Origin: Bacteroidales bacterium
GTDB taxonomy: Bacteria > Bacteroidota > Bacteroidia > Bacteroidales > UBA932
Assembly: GCA_017544005.1 (NCBI GenBank)
Contig: JAFYEZ010000013.1
Span: forward strand, 17,742-81,741
Length of the DNA stretch: 64,000 nucleotides
Direction of reading: 5' to 3'
Positions 47,091 to 57,883 of this stretch are shown here, one piece after another. A program made the translations under genes and the position numbers. The notes under the pieces were generated by a model that had not been told where the DNA came from, ran no database searches, and saw nothing but the letters and a program-made list of their open reading frames with translations. Positions within the stretch are counted from its first letter, which is position 1. The number at the start of each line of letters is the position of its first letter.

Positions 47091-47600
47091 TCAGCTTCTT
47101 TCAGGGATGAACAGGCTCAGGAGGGCTGCCAGCGCCACGCCGGCCAGGGTCGAGAGGGCGGTGCGGGCCAGGATGAAGAGAATCGGCGTCAACGTGAATC
47201 CGTCCAGCAGGACGAAGACCAGCATATAGAGGGCATAGACCGCCAGGGCGAACTTGAGGTAGGTCCAGATGCCGAGGGTGCGCACCGAAGGGGTCCAGGC
47301 CGGGTTCTGCCCGTCCGGAGAGACGATCCCACGGTAGAGCGGCTCCCGCAGGGCGGCCAGCGCGACGCAGGCTGCGGCACTTGTGCCGGGCACGCCGCCC
47401 GTAGCCAGGTCGGCCGTCAGGCCGAGTACAAATCCCACGGGCATCGTGATGCGGACGTCCCACGTAGCGGGGAATCCGATGACAATCAGCGGCAGGAGGG
47501 TCAGCGTAACCCAGAGACCCGTATCGACCAGGTTCGTCAGGAGTACCTGCAGCACAAAGACCAGCAGGTAGTAAACCAGATGGGCAAGGCTAATGCGCAT
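47091..47600 (-). CDS. mreD: Rod shape-determining protein MreD
   Basis: 169 residues with about five membrane helices and no other motif; typical MreD features are the size, the start ISLAHLVYYLLVFVLQVLLT and the conserved PVGFVLGLTADLATGG loop. It links MreC and the elongasome in the inner membrane. It overlaps mreC by 11 bp and lies 1 bp before mrdA. Confidence 0.9.
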   Translation of the reverse strand: MRISLAHLVYYLLVFVLQVLLTNLVDTGLWVTLTLLPLIVIGFPATWDVRITMPVGFVLGLTADLATGGVPGTSAAACVALAALREPLYRGIVSPDGQNPAWTPSVRTLGIWTYLKFALAVYALYMLVFVLLDGFTLTPILFILARTALSTLAGVALAALLSLFIPERS

Positions 47601-48402
47601 GGCTGAGCTCCTCCATCGTCTGTGCGTCCCGATCGTTCACGACATAGACGTGATACAGGGCGCTGTAGTTCTGAAACAGGTCCACCTTCATTTCCAGCGA
47701 AACGCCGTCGGAAGAGATGCTCCGGACGACGCCCAGCGGAATACCCGGGGGATAGATCGCCGAATAGCCGCTCGTAAGTACCGTGTCCCCGTCCGCCACC
47801 TGGGTGTGCATCGGGATCTCGGTAAGGAGCGCTGTGCGCGGGGAGCGGCCGGTCCACCGGAGGAGGCCGAAGACCCCGCAGGGCACGATGCGGGCGCTTA
47901 CCCGATGGGAGGTGTTGAGGAACGATTCTACGCGGCAGTAGTGCGCCCGGACCTGGCTGACGACGCCTACCACTCCGTCCGCGGTGACGACGCCGCTGCC
48001 CGGACGGACGCCGTCGGCCTCTCCGCGGTCAAGCACCAGGTAGTTGCGCTGGCTTCCGGTGGAGTTGTGGATGACGTGGGCCAGGGTGTAGCTGTAGCGG
48101 CCCTCCCGGGTAGAGGCGGGGAGGGTGGCCGGATCGGCGGCCTCTTCTGTTTCCCGGGCAGCCAGGGCGTTGCGCAGGGCGAGGTTTTCGGCCGCGAGCC
48201 GCTCGTTCTCCTTGCGGAAATCAAAAAAATGGCTGATGCGCTGCGTCTGGCTCCAGATGGCCTCGCTGAGGTGGCTGAAGGCCCCCAGGATGCGGTCGCG
48301 GTGGGCAAGGCTGCCCCGCGCGATCATCGTCATCGCCAGGGCTTCGAGGATGATGAAAATCGCCGCCGAAGTAAGGGTCTGGATCAAACGGCCCCTTCGC
48401 AT
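47590..48402 (-). CDS. mreC: Rod shape-determining protein MreC
   Basis: 270 residues. A short cytoplasmic N-terminus, one membrane helix (AAIFIILEALAMTMIARG), a periplasmic coiled coil (FFDFRKENERLAAENLALRN) and the two-lobed beta domain with LDRGEADGVRPGSGVVTADG and VADGDTVLTSGYSAIYPPGI. It bridges MreB to PBP2. It starts 4 bp after mreB and overlaps mreD. Confidence 0.95.
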   Translation of the reverse strand: MRRGRLIQTLTSAAIFIILEALAMTMIARGSLAHRDRILGAFSHLSEAIWSQTQRISHFFDFRKENERLAAENLALRNALAARETEEAADPATLPASTREGRYSYTLAHVIHNSTGSQRNYLVLDRGEADGVRPGSGVVTADGVVGVVSQVRAHYCRVESFLNTSHRVSARIVPCGVFGLLRWTGRSPRTALLTEIPMHTQVADGDTVLTSGYSAIYPPGIPLGVVRSISSDGVSLEMKVDLFQNYSALYHVYVVNDRDAQTMEELSHAH

Positions 48403-48406
48403 GGCG

Positions 48407-49426
48407 TTACCGCATCAGGAAGGGATAGTTCGAGACGTTCTTGAGCGCATTGCAGGTACCGCGGGCCACGGCGCGCAGCGGGTCGTCGGCCACGTGGAAG
48501 GGGATGTTCATCTTGTCGGAGAGACGCTTGTCCAGGCCGCGCAGCAGCGCGCCGCCGCCCGTCAGGAAGATGCCCTTCTTGACGATATCGGAATAGAGTT
48601 CGGCGGGGGTCTGCTCGAGCACCGACATGATGGCGGTCTCGATGCGGGCCAGCGACTTGTCGAGGCAGTGGGCGATCTCCTGCGAGGTGATGGCCGCCTC
48701 CACCGGGTGGACCGTCATCAGGTTCGGTCCGCTGACCGTGCAGGGCTCCACCGGCTCGTCGAGGTCGGTAATGGCGGCGCCTACCTCAATCTTGACGCGC
48801 TCCGCCGTGATCTCTCCCACCTTGATGTTGTATTGCTGCCTCAGGTACTGCTGAATGTCCGAGGTAAAGGTGTCACCTGCGGTCTTGACGCTCTGGTCGG
48901 CCACGATGCCGCCCAGCGAAATGACGGCAATCTCCGTGGTGCCGCCGCCGATATCCACCACCATGCTGCCCGAAGGAGCCGTGACGTCTAGGCCGATACC
49001 CAGCGCGGCTGCCATCGGCTCAAAGATCAGGTAGATGTCCCGGCCGCCCGAGCGCTCCACGGCGTCGCGCACGGCCCGGATCTCCACGGCGGTACTGCCC
49101 GAGGGGATGCAGACCACCATGCGCAGGTTCGGCGTGAAGAAGCTGCGCTTGTAGTTGATCATCTTGATGAACCCGCGGATCATCATCTCGGCGGCGTCGA
49201 AGTCGGCGATCACGCCGTCCTTGAGCGGCCGCACCGTCTTGATGGACGGGCTGGTACGCTCGTGCATCCGCTTGGCCTCGATGCCGACGGCCTTGAGGGT
49301 GTTGTTGGTCTTGTCGATAGCCACGATGGAAGGTTCGTCGATCACCTTCTGGTCGTTCATATAAATCACGGTATTGGCCGTTCCGAGGTCAATAGCGAGT
49401 TCCTGTGTCAAGAATGAAAATGCCAT
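48407..49426 (-). CDS. mreB: Actin-like cell-shape protein MreB
   Basis: 339 residues from MAFSFLTQELAIDLGTANTV; an upstream in-frame ATG lies between promoter and gene and is less likely. Actin-fold motifs: phosphate-1 DLGTANTVIY, phosphate-2 VVDIGGGTTEIAVIS, and adenosine loop FLTGGGALLRGLDKRLS. It forms membrane-associated filaments that guide wall synthesis. First gene of mreB-mreC-mreD-mrdA-rodA-miaA, with its own divergent promoter. Confidence 0.97.
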   Translation of the reverse strand: MAFSFLTQELAIDLGTANTVIYMNDQKVIDEPSIVAIDKTNNTLKAVGIEAKRMHERTSPSIKTVRPLKDGVIADFDAAEMMIRGFIKMINYKRSFFTPNLRMVVCIPSGSTAVEIRAVRDAVERSGGRDIYLIFEPMAAALGIGLDVTAPSGSMVVDIGGGTTEIAVISLGGIVADQSVKTAGDTFTSDIQQYLRQQYNIKVGEITAERVKIEVGAAITDLDEPVEPCTVSGPNLMTVHPVEAAITSQEIAHCLDKSLARIETAIMSVLEQTPAELYSDIVKKGIFLTGGGALLRGLDKRLSDKMNIPFHVADDPLRAVARGTCNALKNVSNYPFLMR

Positions 49427-49462
49427 AAATCGAGAATTTAGCACCGTTTGCGGTGGATGCGA

Positions 49463-49470
49463 CAAAGATA
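49463..49470 (-). promoter_or_regulatory. Promoter -7 box (TATCTTTG) for the mreB operon
   Basis: TAnnTTTG box 37 nt before the mreB ATG; divergent from the ispD box. Confidence 0.6.
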
Positions 49471-49493
49471 AGAAATTCGTCCGTGAAAATTGT

Positions 49494-49501
49494 TATTTTT
49501 G
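49494..49501 (+). promoter_or_regulatory. Promoter -7 box (TATTTTTG) for ispD
   Basis: TAnnTTTG box 25 nt before the ispD ATG, 23 bp from the divergent mreB box. Confidence 0.5.
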
Positions 49502-49525
49502 CAAAGGAATTCGCAACGTTTTTTG

Positions 49526-50218
49526 ATGGAAAAATTTGATCGATATGCCCTGATCGTTGCCTCGGGTGAAGGCCGTCGGATGCACAGTGCCCTGCCCAAG
49601 CAGTTTCTGGAACTGGGCGGCAGGCCGGTGCTGCGCCGGACCCTCGAATGTTTCCTCGAATTCGACCCCAAAATCCATCTGGTCGTCGTGCTTCCTTCGG
49701 ACCGGATTGAGTACTGGCGGGAGTACTGTTCCCGCACCGGGTTCCGCCCTACGATGAAGCTGGTTCCTGGAGGCATGACCCGGTTCCACTCGGTCAAAAA
49801 CGGTCTCGCCCAGGTGCCGGAAGGTGCGCTGGTGGCCATTCACGACGGTGTCCGGCCGCTGCTCTCCGCTGATTTCCTGGCGGATCTCTTCCGCGCTGCC
49901 GCCCATGCCGAGGCGGTGGTGCCCGCCCTCCCGCCGGTCGAATCGCTGCGTGAGGTGCTGGGCGCCGGAGCCTCCAGGGCCGTGGACCGCAGCCGTTTTG
50001 TGTCGGTGCAGACCCCGCAGGTATTCCGCTCCACGCTCATCAAGGCCGCCTATGCGCAGCCCTACGCCACTACCTTCACGGACGACGCCTCCGTGGCGGA
50101 GGCCGCAGGCATAAAAATATCTCTCTGCGAGGGCCGCAGAGAGAATATCAAAATCACCACGCCGGAAGACCTGGCGCTGGCGCAGTCTATTTTATCTCGT
50201 CTTCAGGGAAATCTTTGA
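49526..50218 (+). CDS. ispD: 2-C-methyl-D-erythritol 4-phosphate cytidylyltransferase
   Basis: 230 residues from MEKFDRYALIVASGEGRRMH; a start 12 codons upstream lies inside the promoter. Joins CTP and MEP in the non-mevalonate isoprenoid pathway. Nucleotide-binding ASGEGRRMHSALPKQFLELG, VAIHDGVRPLL, RFVSVQTPQVFRSTL and TTFTDDASVAE are typical. The 3' end overlaps the convergent lrp gene by 32 bp. Confidence 0.95.
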   Translation: MEKFDRYALIVASGEGRRMHSALPKQFLELGGRPVLRRTLECFLEFDPKIHLVVVLPSDRIEYWREYCSRTGFRPTMKLVPGGMTRFHSVKNGLAQVPEGALVAIHDGVRPLLSADFLADLFRAAAHAEAVVPALPPVESLREVLGAGASRAVDRSRFVSVQTPQVFRSTLIKAAYAQPYATTFTDDASVAEAAGIKISLCEGRRENIKITTPEDLALAQSILSRLQGNL

Positions 50219-50678
50219 CCCAGACCTGTCGGTTGATGGCCTCGTCCAGCGATACGAAGGTGTGCGTCTTGGTGACGTAGGGTACTTTCTGGATGCTGTG
50301 CATGATGACCTTCATCAGGTGGTCATGGTTGAGGCAGTAAATCTTTAACAGGAGGGCGAAATCGCCGGCGATGAAGTGGCATTCCACGACGGAAGGGATT
50401 TTCTTCAGGGCGGCGACAACCTCGTCATAGTGCTCCGCCTTGCTCAGCGAGACGGCTACAAATGCGCAGACGTTGAGGCCAATGGCTTTCGGTTTCACGA
50501 GAATCCGGCTGCCGGAGATGATTCCATTGGCTTCAAGCTTCTTTACACGCTGGTGAATGGCCGCGCCCGATACACCGCATTCGCGGGCGATTTCGAGGAA
50601 GGGCATACGTGCATTCTTGGCCAGAAAACCCAGGATCTTCTGGTCGGTCTGATCGAGTTGGTAAGAGAAGGGTGCCAT
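50187..50678 (-). CDS. Lrp/AsnC-family transcriptional regulator
   Basis: 163 residues. N-terminal winged helix (LDQTDQKILGFLAKNARMPF and VSGAAIHQRVKKLEANGIIS) and C-terminal RAM ligand-binding domain (VVECHFIAGDFALLLKIYC). Members bind amino acids and control their metabolism. The C-terminus is extended by about 15 residues (INRQVWVKDFPEDEIK), encoded in the region overlapping ispD. A 15-bp palindrome ahead of its promoter may be an autoregulatory site. Confidence 0.93.
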   Translation of the reverse strand: MAPFSYQLDQTDQKILGFLAKNARMPFLEIARECGVSGAAIHQRVKKLEANGIISGSRILVKPKAIGLNVCAFVAVSLSKAEHYDEVVAALKKIPSVVECHFIAGDFALLLKIYCLNHDHLMKVIMHSIQKVPYVTKTHTFVSLDEAINRQVWVKDFPEDEIK

Positions 50679-50723
50679 AGGTGGAAAAAAGATGGAAACG
50701 ATTGAGAATTAGATACAACGCGA

Positions 50724-50731
50724 CAAAGATA
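50724..50731 (-). promoter_or_regulatory. Promoter -7 box (TATCTTTG) for the Lrp-family gene
   Basis: TAnnTTTG box about 46 nt before the ATG at 50678. Confidence 0.55.
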
Positions 50732-50739
50732 AAGAAAAA

Positions 50740-50754
50740 GTAACAAATTGTTAC
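50740..50754. promoter_or_regulatory. Candidate Lrp-family operator GTAACAAATTGTTAC
   Basis: Perfect 7-bp arms around one central base, 8 bp upstream of the -7 box, overlapping where the -33 element should be. 15 bp is the usual site length for this family. Confidence 0.45.
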
Positions 50755-50763
50755 AGGATGATG

Positions 50764-50807
50764 CAAAAAAAATTTCAGTCGATCAATAATGATTTGACCG
50801 ACTGAAA
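50764..50807 (-). terminator. Rho-independent terminator after topA
   Basis: TTTCAGTCG / CGACTGAAA stem around a loop with partial internal pairing, followed on the minus strand by eight T. It lies 24 bp past the topA stop. Confidence 0.8.
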
Positions 50808-50830
50808 AATAGATTAATACAATCAGGTAC

Positions 50831-53167
<2,337 letters not shown>

Positions 53168-53240
53168 ATCCAATTCTCCTCTTTTTGTTCGGGACTGCAA
53201 AGTAAGGGACAAAGACGGCAATAATCCAAATCTTTTTTCC

Positions 53241-53248
53241 TACTTTTG
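53241..53248 (+). promoter_or_regulatory. Promoter -7 box (TACTTTTG) for the class A PBP gene
   Basis: TAnnTTTG box 36 nt before the ATG at 53284, in the gap divergent from topA. It probably drives PBP, ddl, prmC and the following lipoprotein gene. Confidence 0.55.
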
Positions 53249-53283
53249 CGGCATCAAAAGCCTTTAACGTAGTTAAAATTTTT

Positions 53284-55620
53284 ATGGCAAAGAAAGCGAC
53301 CAAATGGTTCTGGGGAATCGTCTTGACGCCCATCGTCCTTTTCCTCGTTACCCTGCTCTGTGTAGCGGTTTTCGCCGAGATTCCTTCGTTCGAGGAGCTC
53401 GAGGATCCCAAGAGCAACCTGGCCACGGAACTTTTCTCCGAAGACGGTAAAGTCTTCAACACCTATCATATAGAGAACCGCTCATTCGTCAAGTACGCCG
53501 ACCTCCCGCAATCGCTGGTCGATGCGGTGGTCGCCACGGAGGACGCCCGGTTCTACAAGCACTCTGGCATCGACTTCCGCGGCCTGGCCCGCGTGGGCTT
53601 CAAAACCCTTCTGCTGCGCAACTCCAGCCAGGGCGGCGGCTCCACCATCACCCAGCAGCTGGCCAAGACGCTCTATCCGCGCGAGGAACTCGGCGGCGGC
53701 AAGATCGGCCGGGTCTTCAAGATGGTCGGCATCAAGATCAAAGAATGGATTACGGCCGTGAAGCTGGAACGCAACTACACCAAGAACGAGATCGTGACGA
53801 TGTACTTCAACGCCATTTTCTTCGGAAGCAATGCGTTCGGCATCAAGGCCGCTTCGAACACCTTCTTCGGAAAGGATCCTTCGGAACTGCTCATCGAGGA
53901 GAGCGCCTGCCTGGTGGGCATGGTGAACAAGCCTACCCGCTACAATCCCGTCCTCAATTACGAACAGTCGCTCAAGCGCCGCAACCATGTCCTGCACCAG
54001 ATGGCCAAGTATGACTACATCACCAAGGCGGAGCGCGACAGCCTGCAGGCCCTGCCCATTACCTTGAATTACAAGCAGCAGGACCATAATGCCGGGCTGG
54101 GCTCCTACTTCCGCGACATGCTGCGCCGCACGATGAACGCCAAGGAGCCGCACCGCTCCTCCTACCGCGAGTATGAGGATTATGCGGTGGATTCCACCCT
54201 CTGGCGGGACGATCCGCTCTACGGGTGGCTCAACAAGAACCTCAAGCCGGACGGCACCAAATACAACCTCGACAAGGACGGCCTCCGGATCTACACGACC
54301 CTCGACACCCGCATGCAGCGCTATGCCGAGGAGGCGGTGGCCGAGCATTTGGGCGGCGAACTCCAGGCCGTCTTCTTCAAAGACCTTTCCACCAAGCGCA
54401 AGCGTCCTTTCTCCGACGACACGCCGCAGGATGTGGTGAACCTGCTGATGAAGCAGGCCATGCGCTGGAGCGACCGCTATATGGGCATGAAGGAAGAGGG
54501 TATTCCCGAGGCGGAGATCGAGAAGTCTTTCCACGAGAAGGTGCAGATGCGCCTCTTCTCCTGGAACAAGAAGGGATATATCGACACCTTGATGACGCCC
54601 TACGACTCCATCAAATACTACAAGTCGTTCCTGCGCTCTGCGCTGATTGCGATGGAGCCGGGTACGGGCAAGGTGAAGGCCTATGTGGGCGGCCCGAATT
54701 ACCGCTATTTCAAATACGACAACGCGCGCCAGGGCAAGCGGCAGGTGGGTTCCACCATCAAGCCGTTCCTCTATACGCTGGCCATGCAGGAGGGATTCAC
54801 CCCCTGCGACAAGGTGGTCAACGTGCCCTATTCGTTCCAGTTGCCCGATACGGTCTGGACGCCGGCCAGCACCGACCGCGCCGAGTATATCGGCCGCACG
54901 GTGACCCTCAAGTGGGGCCTCACGCACAGCTCCAACAACATCTCGGCCTACCTGATGAAGCAGTTCGGACCCGTGGCTATGGTGGAGATGTGCCGCAAGA
55001 TGGGCATCGGAAGCTACCTGGCTCCCGTCTATTCGCTCTGCTGCGGCTCCTGCGACCTGTCGGTCTATGAGATGGTGGCGGCCTACAATGTCTTCCCCAG
55101 CCGCGGCGTATATTGTTCGCCGATGCTGGTCACGCGCATCGAGGATAAGTCCGGCAACCTGCTCTCCTCCTTCTCCACCCGCAAGAAGGAGGCCATCGGT
55201 GACCCTACGGCCTATCTGATGGTCAACCTGATGCAGGGCGTGGTGAACGAGGGTACCGCGGGGCGCCTGAAGTACAAATACGGCATGACCAACGTGGCCG
55301 GCAAGACCGGTACCACCAACGATCAGTCGGACGGCTGGTTTATCGGCTACACGCCCAAGCTGACCGCCGGCGTATGGGTGGGCGCCGAAGACCGGCAGGC
55401 CCACTTCGAGAGCCTCTACTACGGTTCCGGTTCCAATATGGCGCTTCCCATCTGGGGTATCTTCATGAAAAAGATCTACGAGGATCCCACCATCAAGATG
55501 GGGCCCGAGGATACCTTTATGGCCCCGCTCGGCTGGAATATGCGGCTTGACTGCTCCGGTTCCGACGAGGACCTGAACAGTGCCAAGACCAGCGCCCCTG
55601 CGGACGATTACTTCTTTTAA
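53284..55620 (+). CDS. Bifunctional class A penicillin-binding protein (PBP1A-type)
   Basis: 778 residues. N-terminal membrane anchor (FWGIVLTPIVLFLVTLLCVA). The GT51 glycosyltransferase has the catalytic Glu in VATEDARFYKHSGID and GGSTITQQLAKTLYP. The transpeptidase has SxxK in VGSTIKPFLYT, SxN in HSSNNISAY and KTG in AGKTGTTNDQSDG. It polymerises and crosslinks lipid II products in the periplasm. It is followed 20 bp later by ddl, so wall precursor and polymer genes are grouped. Confidence 0.95.
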   Translation: MAKKATKWFWGIVLTPIVLFLVTLLCVAVFAEIPSFEELEDPKSNLATELFSEDGKVFNTYHIENRSFVKYADLPQSLVDAVVATEDARFYKHSGIDFRGLARVGFKTLLLRNSSQGGGSTITQQLAKTLYPREELGGGKIGRVFKMVGIKIKEWITAVKLERNYTKNEIVTMYFNAIFFGSNAFGIKAASNTFFGKDPSELLIEESACLVGMVNKPTRYNPVLNYEQSLKRRNHVLHQMAKYDYITKAERDSLQALPITLNYKQQDHNAGLGSYFRDMLRRTMNAKEPHRSSYREYEDYAVDSTLWRDDPLYGWLNKNLKPDGTKYNLDKDGLRIYTTLDTRMQRYAEEAVAEHLGGELQAVFFKDLSTKRKRPFSDDTPQDVVNLLMKQAMRWSDRYMGMKEEGIPEAEIEKSFHEKVQMRLFSWNKKGYIDTLMTPYDSIKYYKSFLRSALIAMEPGTGKVKAYVGGPNYRYFKYDNARQGKRQVGSTIKPFLYTLAMQEGFTPCDKVVNVPYSFQLPDTVWTPASTDRAEYIGRTVTLKWGLTHSSNNISAYLMKQFGPVAMVEMCRKMGIGSYLAPVYSLCCGSCDLSVYEMVAAYNVFPSRGVYCSPMLVTRIEDKSGNLLSSFSTRKKEAIGDPTAYLMVNLMQGVVNEGTAGRLKYKYGMTNVAGKTGTTNDQSDGWFIGYTPKLTAGVWVGAEDRQAHFESLYYGSGSNMALPIWGIFMKKIYEDPTIKMGPEDTFMAPLGWNMRLDCSGSDEDLNSAKTSAPADDYFF

Positions 55621-55640
55621 CACCTTATAATACAATCGGA

Positions 55641-56630
55641 ATGACCCGAAAAAAAGTTGCGCTCATCTATGGTGGTAATTCTTCCGAATGGGAGATTTCC
55701 ATCCTCAGCGGCAAGAATGTGGCGGCTCATATCGACCGCTCCCGCTATGACGTCTATGAAATCCTGCTCCGCGGCACTTCCTGGAGTGTCTGCGACCCTG
55801 CCTGCGAGAAGCCCGTGCCTGTCGCAGAGGTGGACAAAACCGATTTTTCGGCGGTCGTCGGCGGCGAGAAGGTCAAGTTCGACGTGGCTTTCCTGATGAT
55901 TCACGGAAACCCTGGCGAGAACGGCCTGCTGCAGGGTTATTTCGAGATGATGGGGATTCCCTTCACCACCTGTTCGTCGTTCGTTTCGGCGCTGACCTTC
56001 AACAAGTATTCCTGCAAGTCGTTCCTGAAAGATTCGGGCGTGCTGCTTCCTAAGGATGTCTATCTCCGGAAAGGGGCGCCCATCGACGAGGCGGAGATCA
56101 TTCTGCGCCTGGGCCTGCCGGTGTTCGTGAAGCCGGTGGACGACGGCAGCAGCTTCGGTGTCTCCAAGGTCAAGAAACTGGAGGACCTGCGCGCCGCCAT
56201 CGATTTTGCCTTTGAAAAGAGCGACGCCGTGCTGGTGGAGGAGGCCATTTCCGGGCGCGAGGTGACCGAAGGCGTCTATCGCCACGGGGATACCATCATT
56301 CCGCTGCCTATCACGGAGATCGTCACGGAGAACGAGTTCTTTGACTACGAGGCCAAGTATCTGGGCAAGAGCGACGAGATCTGTCCGGCTCCGATTCCGG
56401 AGTCCGTCGCAGCCAAAGTCAAGGCGGCCAGCGTGATCATCTACAAGACCTTCGGTTGCAACGGCGTGGTCCGCATGGACTATATCGCCGACGGCGACAA
56501 GGTCTATTTCCTCGAGGTCAACACCGTCCCCGGTATGACCAAGATGAGCTTGATTCCCAATCAGGTACGCGCCGCCGGCATGCAGGTCGGCGACTTCTTC
56601 AACATCCTCCTCGACGAGGCTCGGGTATGA
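55641..56630 (+). CDS. ddl: D-alanine--D-alanine ligase
   Basis: 329 residues, ATP-grasp fold. Makes the D-Ala-D-Ala end of the wall peptide. Visible: VALIYGGNSSEWEISILSGK, PVFVKPVDDGSSFGVSKVKK, VLVEEAISGREVTEGV and the metal site in YFLEVNTVPGMTKMSLIP. The first loop has SSEWEIS where many ligases have SxEhevS. It overlaps prmC by 4 bp (ATGA). Confidence 0.94.
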   Translation: MTRKKVALIYGGNSSEWEISILSGKNVAAHIDRSRYDVYEILLRGTSWSVCDPACEKPVPVAEVDKTDFSAVVGGEKVKFDVAFLMIHGNPGENGLLQGYFEMMGIPFTTCSSFVSALTFNKYSCKSFLKDSGVLLPKDVYLRKGAPIDEAEIILRLGLPVFVKPVDDGSSFGVSKVKKLEDLRAAIDFAFEKSDAVLVEEAISGREVTEGVYRHGDTIIPLPITEIVTENEFFDYEAKYLGKSDEICPAPIPESVAAKVKAASVIIYKTFGCNGVVRMDYIADGDKVYFLEVNTVPGMTKMSLIPNQVRAAGMQVGDFFNILLDEARV

Positions 56631-57874
56631 CCTACCGGGCGTTCAAGGATCAGGCCGTCGAACGGCTCGCGGCGCTCTATCCCCCCGAGGAGGCGCGTGC
56701 CATGGCTATCCGGCTCCTGACCGCCCGCCTGAGGGTTCCCGCCTACAAGATTGCCGCCGAACCGGCCACGCGGATTCCCGCCGAGGTGCTTGGCGCCGCT
56801 GCGGCCGGCTGCGGCTCGGGCGTCTCGCTCCGCTCGGACAAAAAAGTCCTCGCTTCGCAAGCGCCGCTCGCCGTGGCGTCGGCTGCGTCGGTCTCCTCGA
56901 CGGAACAGGCGGGTGATTCCGGCCTTCTCGGCGATCTCGAGCGGCTCGCAGAAGGATGCCCGCTGCAATACGTGCTGGGATTCACCGAGTTCTGCGGGCT
57001 CCGGATTCGCGTCGCCCCCGGCTGTCTGATACCCCGTCCCGAGACGGAAGAGATGGTCTCGCTGATCGTGGACCATTTCGGAGAGCCTTTGACGCCCGAA
57101 GTGCTGCCGACGTCCCAATTGGAGGGACGTGGGGATCATTTTGGACCGTTTTTGCATCCCACGTCCCAGGAAACGGGACGAGGGGCGCACGCTGCTCTGG
57201 TCGACGAAGATTCCGGGCTGCATGATCCGGCCAATATTCTCGATCTCTGTACGGGTTCGGGGTGTATCGCTTACGCGCTGGCGGATGCCTTTCCCGGCGC
57301 GCAGGTCTTCGCCTGCGACCTCTCCGATGCGGCCCTGGCCATCGCCTGCAAGCAGCGCGTGAAGTTGCCCGGCGCCCGCCCGGTTTTCTTCAAGGCCGAT
57401 GTACTCGGCAATCCGCCGGCGGGCCTTCCGAAGTTCGATCTGATCGTCTCGAATCCGCCTTATGTGATGGAATCCGAGCGCGCGGAGATGCGTCCGAATG
57501 TGCTTGATTATGAGCCTGCTGAGGCGCTCTTCGTTCCGGACGACGACCCGCTCCGCTTCTATGCCGCCATCCGCCGCTGGGCCGACGCCCTGCTGGCTCC
57601 CGGCGGTGAAATCTGGCTCGAAATCAACGAAAAACTCGGGCCCCAAACTGCCGCTCTCTTCGCTGACTTCTTCCCCGACTGCGGCTCGGGCGCTCCTGCG
57701 TCCAGCTCCGGGAAGATCGCTCCCGGCGGACAGAAAGAGCCTGACGGCGAGTCCGCACTTCGCAATGCTTCCCTCCGCCTGAGCAACCCGACGCCGCCAG
57801 CCGCTGCACCGGCCTCCGTCGAGCTCCTTCAGGATCTCTCCGGAAAGGACCGATTCCTCCGTATCCGTTTATAG
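56627..57874 (+). CDS. prmC: Release-factor glutamine methyltransferase PrmC with in-frame inserts
   Basis: 415 residues from the ATG overlapping the ddl stop; E. coli PrmC has 277. It methylates the GGQ glutamine of release factors. Conserved: PLQYVLGFTEFCGLRIRVAP, LIPRPETEE, LDLCTGSGCIAYALA and the catalytic SNPPYVMESE. The extra length is in three inserts absent from usual members. One lies at residues about 61-103, starting CGSGVSLRSDKKV. A second near 161-186 is PTSQ-type and palindromic in DNA. The third, near 350-400, starts CGSGAPASSSGK. All keep the frame and leave the motifs intact, so the enzyme may well be active. Confidence 0.88.
   Translation: MTYRAFKDQAVERLAALYPPEEARAMAIRLLTARLRVPAYKIAAEPATRIPAEVLGAAAAGCGSGVSLRSDKKVLASQAPLAVASAASVSSTEQAGDSGLLGDLERLAEGCPLQYVLGFTEFCGLRIRVAPGCLIPRPETEEMVSLIVDHFGEPLTPEVLPTSQLEGRGDHFGPFLHPTSQETGRGAHAALVDEDSGLHDPANILDLCTGSGCIAYALADAFPGAQVFACDLSDAALAIACKQRVKLPGARPVFFKADVLGNPPAGLPKFDLIVSNPPYVMESERAEMRPNVLDYEPAEALFVPDDDPLRFYAAIRRWADALLAPGGEIWLEINEKLGPQTAALFADFFPDCGSGAPASSSGKIAPGGQKEPDGESALRNASLRLSNPTPPAAAPASVELLQDLSGKDRFLRIRL
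57111..57180 (+). repeat. Palindromic element inserted in frame in prmC
   Basis: Two hairpins CGTCCC-N7-GGGACG (57111-57129 and 57162-57180) that can also pair with each other through GGGACGTGGG (57124-57133) and CCCACGTCCC (57158-57167). It encodes the doubled motif PTSQLEGRG / PTSQETGRG. Confidence 0.65.
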
Positions 57875-57883
57875 GCTGTACCT

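Noticed and set aside
53482-55635. 717-codon open frame opposite the class A PBP
   Set aside because: Antisense shadow; the glycosyltransferase and transpeptidase motifs are all on the plus strand.
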